A stretch of DNA of 64,000 nucleotides from Nitrospirota bacterium. GTDB lineage: Bacteria > Nitrospirota > UBA9217. The DNA lies in NCBI GenBank assembly GCA_023229435.1, contig JALNZF010000001.1, forward strand, positions 310,001-374,000, read 5' to 3'. The position numbers were made by a program, and so were the translations under genes. The notes under the pieces are model-generated. The model made no database searches. It was not told where the DNA came from and saw only the letters and a program-made list of their open reading frames with translations. Positions 1-9,238 of this stretch are shown in pieces; the first letter of the stretch is position 1; each line of letters opens with the position of its first letter.

Positions 1-1
1 C

Positions 2-595
2 GTGGCCATCATGGGACAGTCAGGATCGGGTAAATCGACCTTTATGAATGTTCTCGGTTGCCTCGACACGCCCACGGACGGACACTATCTCCTGGACGGT
101 GTCGATACCGGCGGTCTGTCGCGCGACGCGCTTGCCGAGATCAGGAACAAAAAGCTCGGGTTTGTGTTCCAGGGATTCAATCTGTTGTCACGGACGTCGG
201 CCCTTGAAAATGTCGAACTTCCGATGCTCTACAACGGTTTCCCGGCCCACCAACGACAAGAACGTGCGCGGAAGGCTCTCAAGAGCGTGGGGCTCGAAGG
301 ACGGGAAGGCCATCACCCGAACCAGCTCTCCGGAGGCCAGCAGCAGCGGGTCGCCATTGCCCGCGCGCTCGTGAACGACGCGCCGATCATCCTCGCGGAT
401 GAACCTACCGGGAATCTTGACACGAAAACAAGCGCTGAGATCATGGAACTCTTGGTGAAGCTGAACCAGGAGTCACATATAACGGTCATACTGGTGACCC
501 ACGAGTCCGACATCGCGGCGTACAGCAAGCGGATTATCCGGTTTTCTGATGGACATATAATCAGCGATGAGAAAGTCGGTAAGAAAAGTGCCTAA
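2..595 (+). CDS. ABC transporter ATP-binding protein, MacB/LolD type (5' partial)
   Basis: ATPase subunit of a type VII (MacB-like) ABC transporter; it would power a partner permease from the cytoplasmic face. The frame is open at the window edge and the first visible residues are already the Walker A strand, so about 35-40 N-terminal residues are missing. Visible: Walker A GQSGSGKST (residues 5-13), Q-loop FVFQGFN (55-60), signature LSGGQQQR (109-116), Walker B IILADEPTGNLD (129-140) and the switch His in VTHESD. The permease follows after 80 bp. The last codons and stop lie inside a short repeat (585-663), so the C-terminus may have been reset by that repeat. The substrate cannot be told; a MacA adaptor may lie upstream of the window. 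Confidence 0.93.
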   Translation: MAIMGQSGSGKSTFMNVLGCLDTPTDGHYLLDGVDTGGLSRDALAEIRNKKLGFVFQGFNLLSRTSALENVELPMLYNGFPAHQRQERARKALKSVGLEGREGHHPNQLSGGQQQRVAIARALVNDAPIILADEPTGNLDTKTSAEIMELLVKLNQESHITVILVTHESDIAAYSKRIIRFSDGHIISDEKVGKKSA

Positions 596-663
596 AATGC
601 CTAAAGTGCCTAAAATGGAAGTACTCACTTTAGCGCACGTTAGCTCACTTTAATGTACTTTAG
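585..663. repeat. AAAGTGCCTAAA-type tandem/inverted intergenic repeat
   Basis: Between the ATPase and permease genes, units of the form GCCTAAAATG / GCCTAAAGTG occur three times in tandem (585-618). They are followed by inverted units (CACTTTAG, CTCACTTTAATG, TACTTTAG). The array begins before the ATPase stop codon, and the TAA stop is part of the first repeat unit. No promoter or terminator is evident. Confidence 0.7.
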
Positions 664-675
664 TCACTATTATTT

Positions 676-1905
<1,230 letters not shown>

Positions 1906-1911
1906 TTTTTT

Positions 1912-1941
1912 CTGACGAGAACATCCGATTTATGCTATGAT
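1912..1941 (+). promoter_or_regulatory. Putative sigma-70 promoter of the Big_2 lipoprotein gene
   Basis: An extended -10 box TGC-TATGAT (TATGAT at 1936-1941) lies 18 bp after a weak -35 CTGACG (1912-1917), about 95 bp upstream of the lipoprotein start. It lies just after the permease stop, consistent with a separate transcript. Confidence 0.4.
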
Positions 1942-2034
1942 AGCCGGAATGAAACAGCGTGTAATGACCGCATCAAGATATCCGCACAACATTGTGTCTA
2001 AATAACCGCCTGTTGCAAGGAGAGACCAAGGAAG

Positions 2035-2967
2035 ATGATACGCATAAAGATTTTCACATTCTGTATCGCGATAGTTTCAGTGCTTACAGCGGTTCCGGGG
2101 CTGATGGGCTGCAATCAGCATAGCAGCACCCTCGAATCAGTCTCCATCACCCCGGCCGCTCAAAGCATGGTGAAAGGAACGACGCAGCAGTTAACAGCAA
2201 TCGGAACGTTTTCGAACGGTATGAACCTTACCTGGTCGCAGGTCGTTACCTGGAGCTCGGACAATACCGCGGTTGCTACCGTCAGCAATACGGCAGGCTC
2301 AAACGGCATCGTCACGTCAGTGGATATAGGCACGGCTGCTATTACGGCGTATGACGCGGCAAATAATATCTCCGGGACTGCCAGGATCGATGTCACCGTT
2401 CCTGAAGCAATTTCGGTAATCCCAACCAACCCCTATATGGCACTCGGGGCAACACACCAGTTTGCAGCCATAGCATTATTTTCCAACGGAACGGTCACGC
2501 AGGTCATAACAACGTTCGCAAAATGGACCGCTATATCTACCGGGGATGCAACCATCATCGACACCCCGGGAGTAATCGGCAATGGCATTGTCTCCGCAGG
2601 TACGGTAACCGGGACAACGGTCATTCAGGCAAGTGATCCGACGATGAGCGGGGCCACCGGCGCAACAACGCTCACGGTCACCAGCACGCCGCTCACAGCC
2701 ATCGCGCTCGATCCTATCAATCCGATAGTTTCCATGAGCACCACGACGCTGCGGTTTACGGCGATAGGAACGTTTCAAGATGGTCAGACGACGCAGACCC
2801 TGACGCCGTCAGTGACAGCATCATGGAATTGGAGCTCATCGAATACCGGAATTGTAACGATAGACAATACAGGCCTTGCCCGGGTAGTAGCCGCGGGCAC
2901 TGTCACGATTACAGCAAAAGACCCGATAACAGGCGTATCAGGAAATACGACATTGACGCTGCAATAA
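2035..2967 (+). CDS. Lipoprotein with bacterial Ig-like (Big_2) domains
   Basis: Predicted surface or periplasmic lipoprotein of 310 aa. The N-terminus is a hydrophobic signal ending in lipobox LMGC, so Cys26 would be lipidated. The rest is about three Big_2-like repeats of 85-95 residues starting near 34, 130 and 225. Each opens with a short SITPA / SVIPTNP / ALDPINP strand and contains a TATGTFSNG-like strand and a W-S-S-(D/S)-N-T hallmark. Residues are mostly Thr, Ser, Ala and Val, as expected of a beta-sandwich stalk. No catalytic domain is visible. AAGGAG near 2020 supports the start. Big_2 proteins usually act in adhesion or as spacers; the exact role is unknown. Confidence 0.85.
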   Translation: MIRIKIFTFCIAIVSVLTAVPGLMGCNQHSSTLESVSITPAAQSMVKGTTQQLTAIGTFSNGMNLTWSQVVTWSSDNTAVATVSNTAGSNGIVTSVDIGTAAITAYDAANNISGTARIDVTVPEAISVIPTNPYMALGATHQFAAIALFSNGTVTQVITTFAKWTAISTGDATIIDTPGVIGNGIVSAGTVTGTTVIQASDPTMSGATGATTLTVTSTPLTAIALDPINPIVSMSTTTLRFTAIGTFQDGQTTQTLTPSVTASWNWSSSNTGIVTIDNTGLARVVAAGTVTITAKDPITGVSGNTTLTLQ

Positions 2968-2987
2968 TGTTGAAAAGGTTTTTCTCA

Positions 2988-3011
2988 ACACGGAGACACG
3001 GAGATACGGAA
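2988..3011. repeat. CACGGAGACACGGAG-type intergenic repeat fragment
   Basis: A short tandem run of the (A)CACGGAGA unit just after the lipoprotein gene. Related fragments lie in other gaps of the window (reverse-complement forms near 23052-23071 and 31003-31031). Confidence 0.5.
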
Positions 3012-3143
3012 GACTGCTGAAGGTTTTAGTATTTATTATTGTCGTACATTTACTCCCTCACTTTATTGTTGAGATACTAATAATTGAGGGAACAATTGCC
3101 GTGCAGTGTATGTTTCCCCTTAATCATGTCCTGAGAAAACCGT

Positions 3144-3173
3144 TTGACATGAAGAGTGATGTATGCTATACAT
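3144..3173 (+). promoter_or_regulatory. Promoter and palindromic operator of the vapBC-type operon
   Basis: A consensus -35 TTGACA (3144-3149) and a 17-bp spacer lead to an extended -10 TGC-TATACA (3167-3172). The -10 is embedded in the palindrome ATGTAT-GCT-ATACAT (3159-3173). That position is where an RHH antitoxin-toxin complex typically binds to autorepress. The start codon is 34 bp further on. Confidence 0.65.
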
Positions 3174-3206
3174 TACGTTACGCAACAACGGGTAATGGAG
3201 AATACC

Positions 3207-3470
3207 ATGAAAAGAACACAATTATATATAGAAGACGATGTTTTCAAAATGCTCCGGCGTGTAGGCAAGGAAAGGGCGGTTTCAATATCCGAGCTTGTGA
3301 GGGCAGCGGTTAAAAAGGTATACGCGCTGGATAAACCCGACAATGCCGACATGATTTTAAAGGAATCAGCGGGCATCTGGAAAGACCGAAAAGATATCGC
3401 TTCGTCGGAAGAATATGTTCGGCAAATGAGGAAGGATACCAGGAAGAAACGGCTGGGTATCAAATCATGA
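3207..3470 (+). CDS. Ribbon-helix-helix antitoxin (VapB-like)
   Basis: 87-aa protein starting MKRTQLYIEDDVFKML, a classic ribbon-helix-helix N-terminus: a beta strand for operator contact followed by two helices (about residues 8-40, with VSISELVRAAVKK). The C-terminal half is charged and would wrap around the toxin. The ATG at 3207 is preferred over an in-frame ATG at 3156 because GGAG (3197-3200) is correctly spaced and 3156 lies inside the promoter. It overlaps the PIN gene by 4 bp (ATGA), so the two are translationally coupled. It probably binds the palindrome on its own promoter. Confidence 0.85.
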   Translation: MKRTQLYIEDDVFKMLRRVGKERAVSISELVRAAVKKVYALDKPDNADMILKESAGIWKDRKDIASSEEYVRQMRKDTRKKRLGIKS

Positions 3471-3841
3471 GCATCCTGATCGATACCGATGTCCTGATCG
3501 AGTATCTTCGGGATAATGAAAAGATTGTAAAAAAGTTTACCGAAGTCTATAAACGGGAAAAGAAGCTGTGCTTCTCCCCGATCACGAGAGCGGAGATCGT
3601 CGCTGGATTGCGAAGGGGCGAGGAAGGGATCACAACCAAACTTTTCGGACTCATGGAGTGCCTTAAAATTGACGATACAATCGGACATAAAGCAGGCGAA
3701 TATATGAAGTCATATCGCGCCTCACATAGTACGGAGATCGCCGATGCCCTTATCGCCGCTACCGCCCACGTTACCGACCTTCCTCTCTGGACACTGAACA
3801 AGAAGCATTATCCCATGAAAGACATTGTGTTTTTCGCATAA
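3467..3841 (+). CDS. vapC: PIN-domain toxin VapC
   Basis: 124-aa type II toxin, a Mg-dependent RNase of the PIN fold; VapC toxins typically cut tRNA or rRNA. The acidic site is visible: Asp in MSILIDTDVLIEYL (residues 6 and 8), Glu in ITRAEIVAGLRRG (near 43) and Asp in EIADALIAATA (near 89). The length is normal. The start overlaps the antitoxin stop, giving the usual antitoxin-toxin order. The unit sits alone between a lipoprotein gene and recG, with intergenic repeats on its upstream side, as expected for a mobile toxin-antitoxin module. The RNA target is unknown. Confidence 0.9.
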   Translation: MSILIDTDVLIEYLRDNEKIVKKFTEVYKREKKLCFSPITRAEIVAGLRRGEEGITTKLFGLMECLKIDDTIGHKAGEYMKSYRASHSTEIADALIAATAHVTDLPLWTLNKKHYPMKDIVFFA

Positions 3842-3914
3842 CCCGATAAATTAGTATGCCCAGTGTCAACACAGAGCTCCTTTTCCTCGACAAAACCCCT
3901 AAAATATTCTAATA

Positions 3915-6386
3915 TTGTCCATGCCCATGGACAACCTCAAAACCATCCTTGACCGGATCAGGAAACCGCTGACTTTTGCGGCACGGGACGATTTTGCCCA
4001 TATTAAAAGCCTGACAGCCATGGAACCTTTCATTCAATCCCAGGTCGAGGACCTGAAACAAATCGTGAAGGACCATGACGAAATAGCCAAGATGGAAAAT
4101 CTGTTTGCCGGATTCGATGCGCTTTCATTGGAAAAGAAAAAGGACCGGATCGTCACGGCAGTGGCGGTGATCGACGCATTTGAGCAAAATGAAAAAAAGA
4201 CCGATGGAGGCAAGGCGCCAGTTGTTATTCCCCCTCACCCCCCGAAAGAGGCTGCGCCTCAAACGGGGGAGGCCGGCACGGTTCTGCGGCTCGATGCCCC
4301 CATCCAGTACTGCAAAGGCGTCGGCCCCAAACGGGCTGAACTGCTCCAGAAACTCGGTATCACTACGATCGAAGACGCGCTTTCGTATCTCCCGTGGCGT
4401 TACGAGGACCGGGGAAATCTCAAAAAGATCGGCAGACTCACCTATGGTTCTTTTGAGACAGTGTCCGGCGAGGTTGTATCCGCCGACGTGGTCCAGACCA
4501 AACGGCAACGCGTTAAGGTCTTCGAACTGGTGATCACGGACAAGAGCGGAATGCTTGTTGGTTCGTGGTACAACCAGGCCTTTATGAAAAAGACATTCAG
4601 GCCCGGCCAAAGGGTAATTCTCTCGGGTGTCGTGAAGTCCAATCCCTATCGGAGCGGTCTGCCTCAGATTGACAATCCGGAATTCGAGATCATGGGTGAG
4701 GACGAATCGGATGACCTGATCCACGCCGGCAGGACCGTTCCGATCTACCGCGCCACCTCGGGATTGTCGGTCCGCGCGATCCGCACGATGATGAAGACCA
4801 TCCTGGATTCCTGCGCGGGATCGGTGCGGGAAGCACTGCCTGACTTCCTGATCCAGAAATACTCACTCATGTCCTCTCTTGAAGCATTGTCAGAAGCGCA
4901 CTTCCCCACAAAAGAAAAGGACCTTGTTGTCCTGAACCGCGGCACGAGCGCGGCCCACCGACGCTTAAGCTTCGAGGAACTGTTCTCACTGGAGCTGGGG
5001 CTCGCGCTCAGGAAGCGGGGAGTGGTCGTTGAAAAGAAGGGGATAACGTTCAGATCGCTCACGTTGCTCGAGACAGCGCTCAGAAGGGACCTGCCCTACA
5101 AACTGACGGCCGCACAGGAGCGGGTGATCGGCGAGATCAAAAAAGACATGACCGCGGACCGGCCCATGAACCGGCTGGTGCAGGGTGATGTGGGCTGCGG
5201 CAAGACCGTGGTCGCTCTGATCGCCTCGCTCATGGCTGTGGAGAATGGATACCAGGCTTGTATCATGGCGCCGACGGAGATCCTTGCCGAACAGCACTTC
5301 AAGAATATCACGGACATGGTCTCGTCACTCAAAATATCCGTCCGCTCGCTTACCGGCCGCATGAAAAAGAAGGAAAAAGAATCACTGCTGGGAGAGATCG
5401 GGTCCGGCGCGGCGCAGATCGTGGTCGGCACCCACGCGTTGATCGAACAGAACGTGAAGTTCGCCCGCCTGGGACTCGCGGTCATCGACGAACAGCACCG
5501 TTTCGGCGTGATGCAGCGTTCCACGCTCACGTCCAAGGGGTATGAGCCGGATGTGCTGGTCATGACTGCAACGCCGATCCCGCGCACGCTCGCGCTTACG
5601 GTCTACGGCGATCTCGACGTGTCCGTGATCGACGAAATGCCGCCGGGCAGGATCCCGATAATCACCCGTCTTTATTTCGAGAACCGGAGGAAGGATGCGT
5701 ACCAGTTCATCGAAAGCGAGCTTGCGAAAGGACGGCAGGTATACGTGGTGTATCCGCTTGTGGAAGAGACGGAAAAGAGCGATCTGAAGGCAGCGACCGA
5801 GATGGCAGCGCATCTCCAGGCGGACATCTTCCCGAACTGGAAGGTAGGGCTTTTGCACGGCAGAATGAAGGGCGAAGAGAAAGAAGCCGTCATGACGTCC
5901 TTTAAAGCGGGAGCAATACACCTCCTGGTCTCGACCACGGTGATCGAGGTCGGCGTGGACGTGCCGAATGCCGGGGTAATGGCGATCGAACACCCCGAGC
6001 GGTTCGGTCTGGCGCAGCTCCATCAGCTTCGGGGGAGGGTCGGCAGGGGCGAAAAACAATCCTATTGCATTCTCATGGGACCGAGGATGTTCGCGGAAGA
6101 AGCGCGTGAGCGGCTGAATGCCTTCACCCGCACGAATGACGGCTTCATGATCGCCGAAGAAGACCTGCGGCTGCGCGGTCCCGGAGAATTCTTCGGCACG
6201 CGCCAGTCTGGCCTGCCGGACCTGCGAGCGGCGAACATCATTCGTGACGCGGACCTGCTCGAAAAGGCAAGAACAGAAGCCTTTGAACTGGTCCAACAGG
6301 ACCCGACACTCGAACAGTATCCGCAGCTCCGTGAACTTCTGAAGCGGAAGTGGCAGGGCAGGCTCGGACTGATATCCGTGGGTTGA
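3915..6386 (+). CDS. recG: ATP-dependent DNA helicase RecG
   Basis: Superfamily 2 helicase that reverses stalled replication forks and processes branched DNA. At 823 aa it is longer than the E. coli protein (about 690) because of an N-terminal helical extension of about 125 residues. A GVGPKRAELLQKLG helix-hairpin-helix near 136 opens the conserved part, followed by the OB-fold wedge domain (about 180-280). The helicase core has Walker A GDVGCGKT (about 424-431), DEQH box (about 523-526), TATPIPRT, and motif VI LRGRVGRG near the C-terminus. Candidate starts are TTG 3915, ATG 3921 and ATG 3927; none has a clear Shine-Dalgarno, so the first residues are uncertain. Confidence 0.96.
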   Translation: MSMPMDNLKTILDRIRKPLTFAARDDFAHIKSLTAMEPFIQSQVEDLKQIVKDHDEIAKMENLFAGFDALSLEKKKDRIVTAVAVIDAFEQNEKKTDGGKAPVVIPPHPPKEAAPQTGEAGTVLRLDAPIQYCKGVGPKRAELLQKLGITTIEDALSYLPWRYEDRGNLKKIGRLTYGSFETVSGEVVSADVVQTKRQRVKVFELVITDKSGMLVGSWYNQAFMKKTFRPGQRVILSGVVKSNPYRSGLPQIDNPEFEIMGEDESDDLIHAGRTVPIYRATSGLSVRAIRTMMKTILDSCAGSVREALPDFLIQKYSLMSSLEALSEAHFPTKEKDLVVLNRGTSAAHRRLSFEELFSLELGLALRKRGVVVEKKGITFRSLTLLETALRRDLPYKLTAAQERVIGEIKKDMTADRPMNRLVQGDVGCGKTVVALIASLMAVENGYQACIMAPTEILAEQHFKNITDMVSSLKISVRSLTGRMKKKEKESLLGEIGSGAAQIVVGTHALIEQNVKFARLGLAVIDEQHRFGVMQRSTLTSKGYEPDVLVMTATPIPRTLALTVYGDLDVSVIDEMPPGRIPIITRLYFENRRKDAYQFIESELAKGRQVYVVYPLVEETEKSDLKAATEMAAHLQADIFPNWKVGLLHGRMKGEEKEAVMTSFKAGAIHLLVSTTVIEVGVDVPNAGVMAIEHPERFGLAQLHQLRGRVGRGEKQSYCILMGPRMFAEEARERLNAFTRTNDGFMIAEEDLRLRGPGEFFGTRQSGLPDLRAANIIRDADLLEKARTEAFELVQQDPTLEQYPQLRELLKRKWQGRLGLISVG

Positions 6387-6426
6387 TATTTTGCGAGTAT
6401 TCTGATAGAGTAAAAAACAGGTTAAA

Positions 6427-6509
6427 GGGTTCAGGGAAAGAGGAAGGACCGTAATTATCTGTTAATCTGTAACCTGAACCCTGAACCCTGTACCCCGGAC
6501 CCTGCACCC
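6427..6509. repeat. AACCCTG-type tandem/inverted repeat
   Basis: After recG, GGGTTCAGGG (6427-6436) faces a degenerate tandem run of (A)ACCCTG(A) units (6471-6509). The array could fold into a hairpin but has no T-tract. Confidence 0.6.
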
Positions 6510-6525
6510 GCAATAAGGAGTCAAG

Positions 6526-6894
6526 ATGACGATCTGGGAAAAAGCGGTATTGAACATGCAACGAGGCGCGCAGAGGTTATCAATTGCCGCTGTTCTCTTT
6601 GCCGATCGGGTGAGGGCTGAGATCGCCATTGTCCGACTGCGTATCAGGATCAGCGAGGTCCAGACACGGATCGATGAACTGCACCAAAGCATCGGCCGCA
6701 AGGTGGTAAACCTCGCCATGGGGGATGCGCTGCCGAAAATGAGTGAACAACTGATCCAGAACGAGGAAATCTCCGATGCCATGCAGGAGCTGATTGACCG
6801 GAAACAGGAACTCGAAGAGTTGAATGCCAAGATCAAGAGCGAGCAAAACCTGTTCAAGTTTGCTCCGAAGCGGAAGGGGGACGCCAGCGTATGA
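6526..6894 (+). CDS. Small coiled-coil protein of unknown function
   Basis: 122-aa soluble protein, no family recognised. Residues about 35-115 are strongly helical and heptad-like (IRISEVQTRIDELHQSI; MQELIDRKQELEELNAKI), suggesting a two-segment coiled coil. No signal peptide or enzyme motif is seen. AAGGAG lies 5 bp before the ATG. The stop overlaps the pilD start (ATGA), so it is coupled to the prepilin peptidase and probably shares its operon. A link to the pilus is possible but rests only on position. Confidence 0.75.
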   Translation: MTIWEKAVLNMQRGAQRLSIAAVLFADRVRAEIAIVRLRIRISEVQTRIDELHQSIGRKVVNLAMGDALPKMSEQLIQNEEISDAMQELIDRKQELEELNAKIKSEQNLFKFAPKRKGDASV

Positions 6895-7718
6895 TCAGTG
6901 CGGTTGCGTTTGTCGTTGGCCTGCTCGTGGGAAGCTTTCTGAATGTCTGCATCGTGCGCCTGCCGCGCGGCGGTTCCATCGTCACCCCGCCTTCCCATTG
7001 CCCGCGTTGTCAAGGCGGGATACGGTTCTACGACAATATACCGCTTCTCAGTTTTCTACTCCTGCGGGGTAAATGCAGGAATTGCGGAGAGCCCATCTCC
7101 TGGCAATACCCGTTTGTCGAGCTGGTGAACGCGCTGTTCTTTGTCTGGATCGTCAGCGAGTTCGGTATCAGCGGAGAGGCATTCCTCATGATGGCCCTCT
7201 GCTCGTCCTTGATCGTCATCACGGTTATCGACTACCACCACCTGATCATCCCCGACAGCATTACCCTGCCGGGCATGCTCGTCGGCCTTTCACTCGCGCC
7301 GTTCTTCATGTCCCCGCTCGGCGATCCGCTGCCGTTCCACCTCGACAGCCTTATTCCCCACGCCGGGCCGTACCTGACGGGTTTCCTGAATTCTCTCATT
7401 GGTCTGGTCCTCGGCGGAGGCCCGCTCCTCGCAATCGGATGGATCTGGGAAAAGCTCCGGCACGTCGAGGCAATGGGCGGCGGAGACGTGAAACTCATGG
7501 GCATGGTGGGCAGCTTCCTGGGGTGGAAGGGCGCTCTCCTTACCATCATGCTCGGCGCGCTGGCAGGATCCGTGGTCGGAGTTTTACTGATCGTTCTGAA
7601 GAGACATAAAATGGAAAAGTTCATTCCCTTCGGACCGTTCCTTGCGATCGGCGCGGTAGCGAGCGCGTTCCATGGCCCTTCCATCGTTTTGTGGTATCTC
7701 GGACTGTTCCGCGTATGA
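6891..7718 (+). CDS. pilD: Prepilin peptidase / N-methyltransferase PilD
   Basis: Inner-membrane bifunctional enzyme (275 aa) that cleaves type IV prepilin leaders and methylates the new N-terminal residue. The N-terminal methylase domain has both cysteine pairs (CPRC at 37-40, CRNC at 62-65). The two catalytic aspartates are visible: Asp114 in VIDYHHLIIPD and Asp199 in the GGGDVKLMG motif. Seven to eight hydrophobic segments are spread along the chain. It overlaps the genes on both sides by 4 bp (6891-6894 and 7715-7718), making a coupled three-gene unit with a coiled-coil protein and a histidine kinase. PilB is encoded at the far end of the window. Confidence 0.95.
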   Translation: MISAVAFVVGLLVGSFLNVCIVRLPRGGSIVTPPSHCPRCQGGIRFYDNIPLLSFLLLRGKCRNCGEPISWQYPFVELVNALFFVWIVSEFGISGEAFLMMALCSSLIVITVIDYHHLIIPDSITLPGMLVGLSLAPFFMSPLGDPLPFHLDSLIPHAGPYLTGFLNSLIGLVLGGGPLLAIGWIWEKLRHVEAMGGGDVKLMGMVGSFLGWKGALLTIMLGALAGSVVGVLLIVLKRHKMEKFIPFGPFLAIGAVASAFHGPSIVLWYLGLFRV

Positions 7719-8974
7719 CGTCTCAACCCTTTTTCATACTGATGCTCGGCGTTTTGATCGTCGTGATCGGATCGATGCTCTTGTGGAGCATTGCGCGTCG
7801 GTATCGCCGCGAACTCGGCATGCAGAATGTGGAGCGCGAGAAGACCACCGACACCTCGTTCATCATCAACGCCTTCCAGGAAGTTACCAAACAGCTCAAG
7901 GAGAAGGAAAAAGAGCTGGAGCGGCTCAGGGCACTTGCGGAACAACGCGCCGAGAACATTGAAACCTACAACGAAAATATTCTCCAGTGCGTCACGAACG
8001 GAGTAATGACCTTCGATAAGGAGTGTCATCTTGCGACGATCAACCGCGCCGCTCTGGAGATGCTCTGTTTACATCGGGAACAGGCCATGGGGAAGACCGC
8101 TCAGGAGTTGTTCGGAGACAGTGAGATCGCGAGGATGGTGCACGAGACGCTTGAGAAGAGAGTCCCGTCTGCGCGGATGGAGACGATGCTTGACAGGCCC
8201 GGCGGCAAGCTCTGGCTGGGTTACAATACTGCCGTGCTCATGGACCGGCAAGCGGCCGCACTTGGTGTTATCGTTTCCTTCTCGGACCTTACGGAGGTCA
8301 AGCGGCTTTTGGAACAGGTGGAGCTTCGGGAACGCCTGACCGCGCTCGGTGAGATGTCGGCAGGCATTGCGCATGAGCTCAGGAACCCCATGGCGGTCAT
8401 CTCGGGATATCTCACGCTGCTGTCGAAGAAAAACGATCCGGCCGGTCAAGAGACGATACGGAGCATCGCGAACGAGATCAACGGCATGAATCGGATCATC
8501 GGAGACCTGCTGACCTTCGCGCGTCCGGCATCGCTCAACCGGGTTAAGGTCACCATCAAGGAAATGATCACGAGCTGTATGGCCGCGGTCCTGCAGGCCA
8601 AAGGCGGGAATTCACGGATCGAGACAATATTGAAACTCGCGGATGCCGAGGTCTCCGTTGATGAAGTCCTGATGCGGCAGGCGTTTTCCAATCTTCTTCA
8701 GAACGCGGTCGAGGCCATGCCGGACGGAGGTACGCTTACCATTGAGGCGAAGACGAATCGTGACCTCAAGATCGTGGTTCGCGATACGGGCATTGGCATA
8801 CCTTCCGATAAATTGAAAAAGATATTCCTTCCCTTTTTTACCTTGAAAGATACGGGTGTGGGCATGGGGCTTGCCCTTGTACATAAGATTGTTACCTCCC
8901 ATGGCGGTCGCATCGAGGTGAAGAGCAGGGAAGGGCAGGGAACGGAGTTTGTGGTAACGCTGCCGAAAGGATAA
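7715..8974 (+). CDS. PAS-domain sensor histidine kinase, NtrB/PilS-like
   Basis: 419-aa membrane-anchored kinase. One TM segment lies at about residues 6-26, then a coiled coil (about 55-85), a PAS domain (about 85-195), HisKA with phospho-acceptor His220 in GIAHELRNPM, and a HATPase_c domain with an N box (NLLQNAVEAMP) and G boxes (DTGIGIP, GVGMGLALV). The ATG at 7715 overlaps the pilD stop; a GTG at 7691 would add only eight residues. Coupling to pilD suggests a PilS-like role, although classical PilS has six TM segments. The likely regulator is the NtrC-type protein at 16781, now separated by the surface-protein block. Confidence 0.9.
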   Translation: MTSQPFFILMLGVLIVVIGSMLLWSIARRYRRELGMQNVEREKTTDTSFIINAFQEVTKQLKEKEKELERLRALAEQRAENIETYNENILQCVTNGVMTFDKECHLATINRAALEMLCLHREQAMGKTAQELFGDSEIARMVHETLEKRVPSARMETMLDRPGGKLWLGYNTAVLMDRQAAALGVIVSFSDLTEVKRLLEQVELRERLTALGEMSAGIAHELRNPMAVISGYLTLLSKKNDPAGQETIRSIANEINGMNRIIGDLLTFARPASLNRVKVTIKEMITSCMAAVLQAKGGNSRIETILKLADAEVSVDEVLMRQAFSNLLQNAVEAMPDGGTLTIEAKTNRDLKIVVRDTGIGIPSDKLKKIFLPFFTLKDTGVGMGLALVHKIVTSHGGRIEVKSREGQGTEFVVTLPKG

Positions 8975-9238
8975 GTTCTTTCGGCTCGAATGAATGCGAG
9001 TGTCCGCAAATGAACAATTCTGAACGAGGCTTCGCCTCAGACCAAGGAAACAAAATCAATAAATTTATATTTTAGGGAAAACCATATTGTGATGCATCTC
9101 GTCATTGGAGTGCAATCGGGATCTGGTATAGAATGATTGCAATAATAAAATGATGCCATGTTAATCGTTGTAAAAGCTTTAGCACTAGATGATAAAAAGT
9201 TAAGATCAATTGCAGCATATCAAGTGAGGGAGGACCGA

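Noticed and set aside
5382..6296. 304-codon frame on the minus strand inside recG
   Set aside because: It is antisense to highly conserved helicase motifs and is rich in Arg, His and Phe; a mirror of the GC-rich coding strand.
9026..9038. GAGGC-TTC-GCCTC hairpin after the PAS kinase as a terminator
   Set aside because: Five-bp stem with no T-run; too weak to call.
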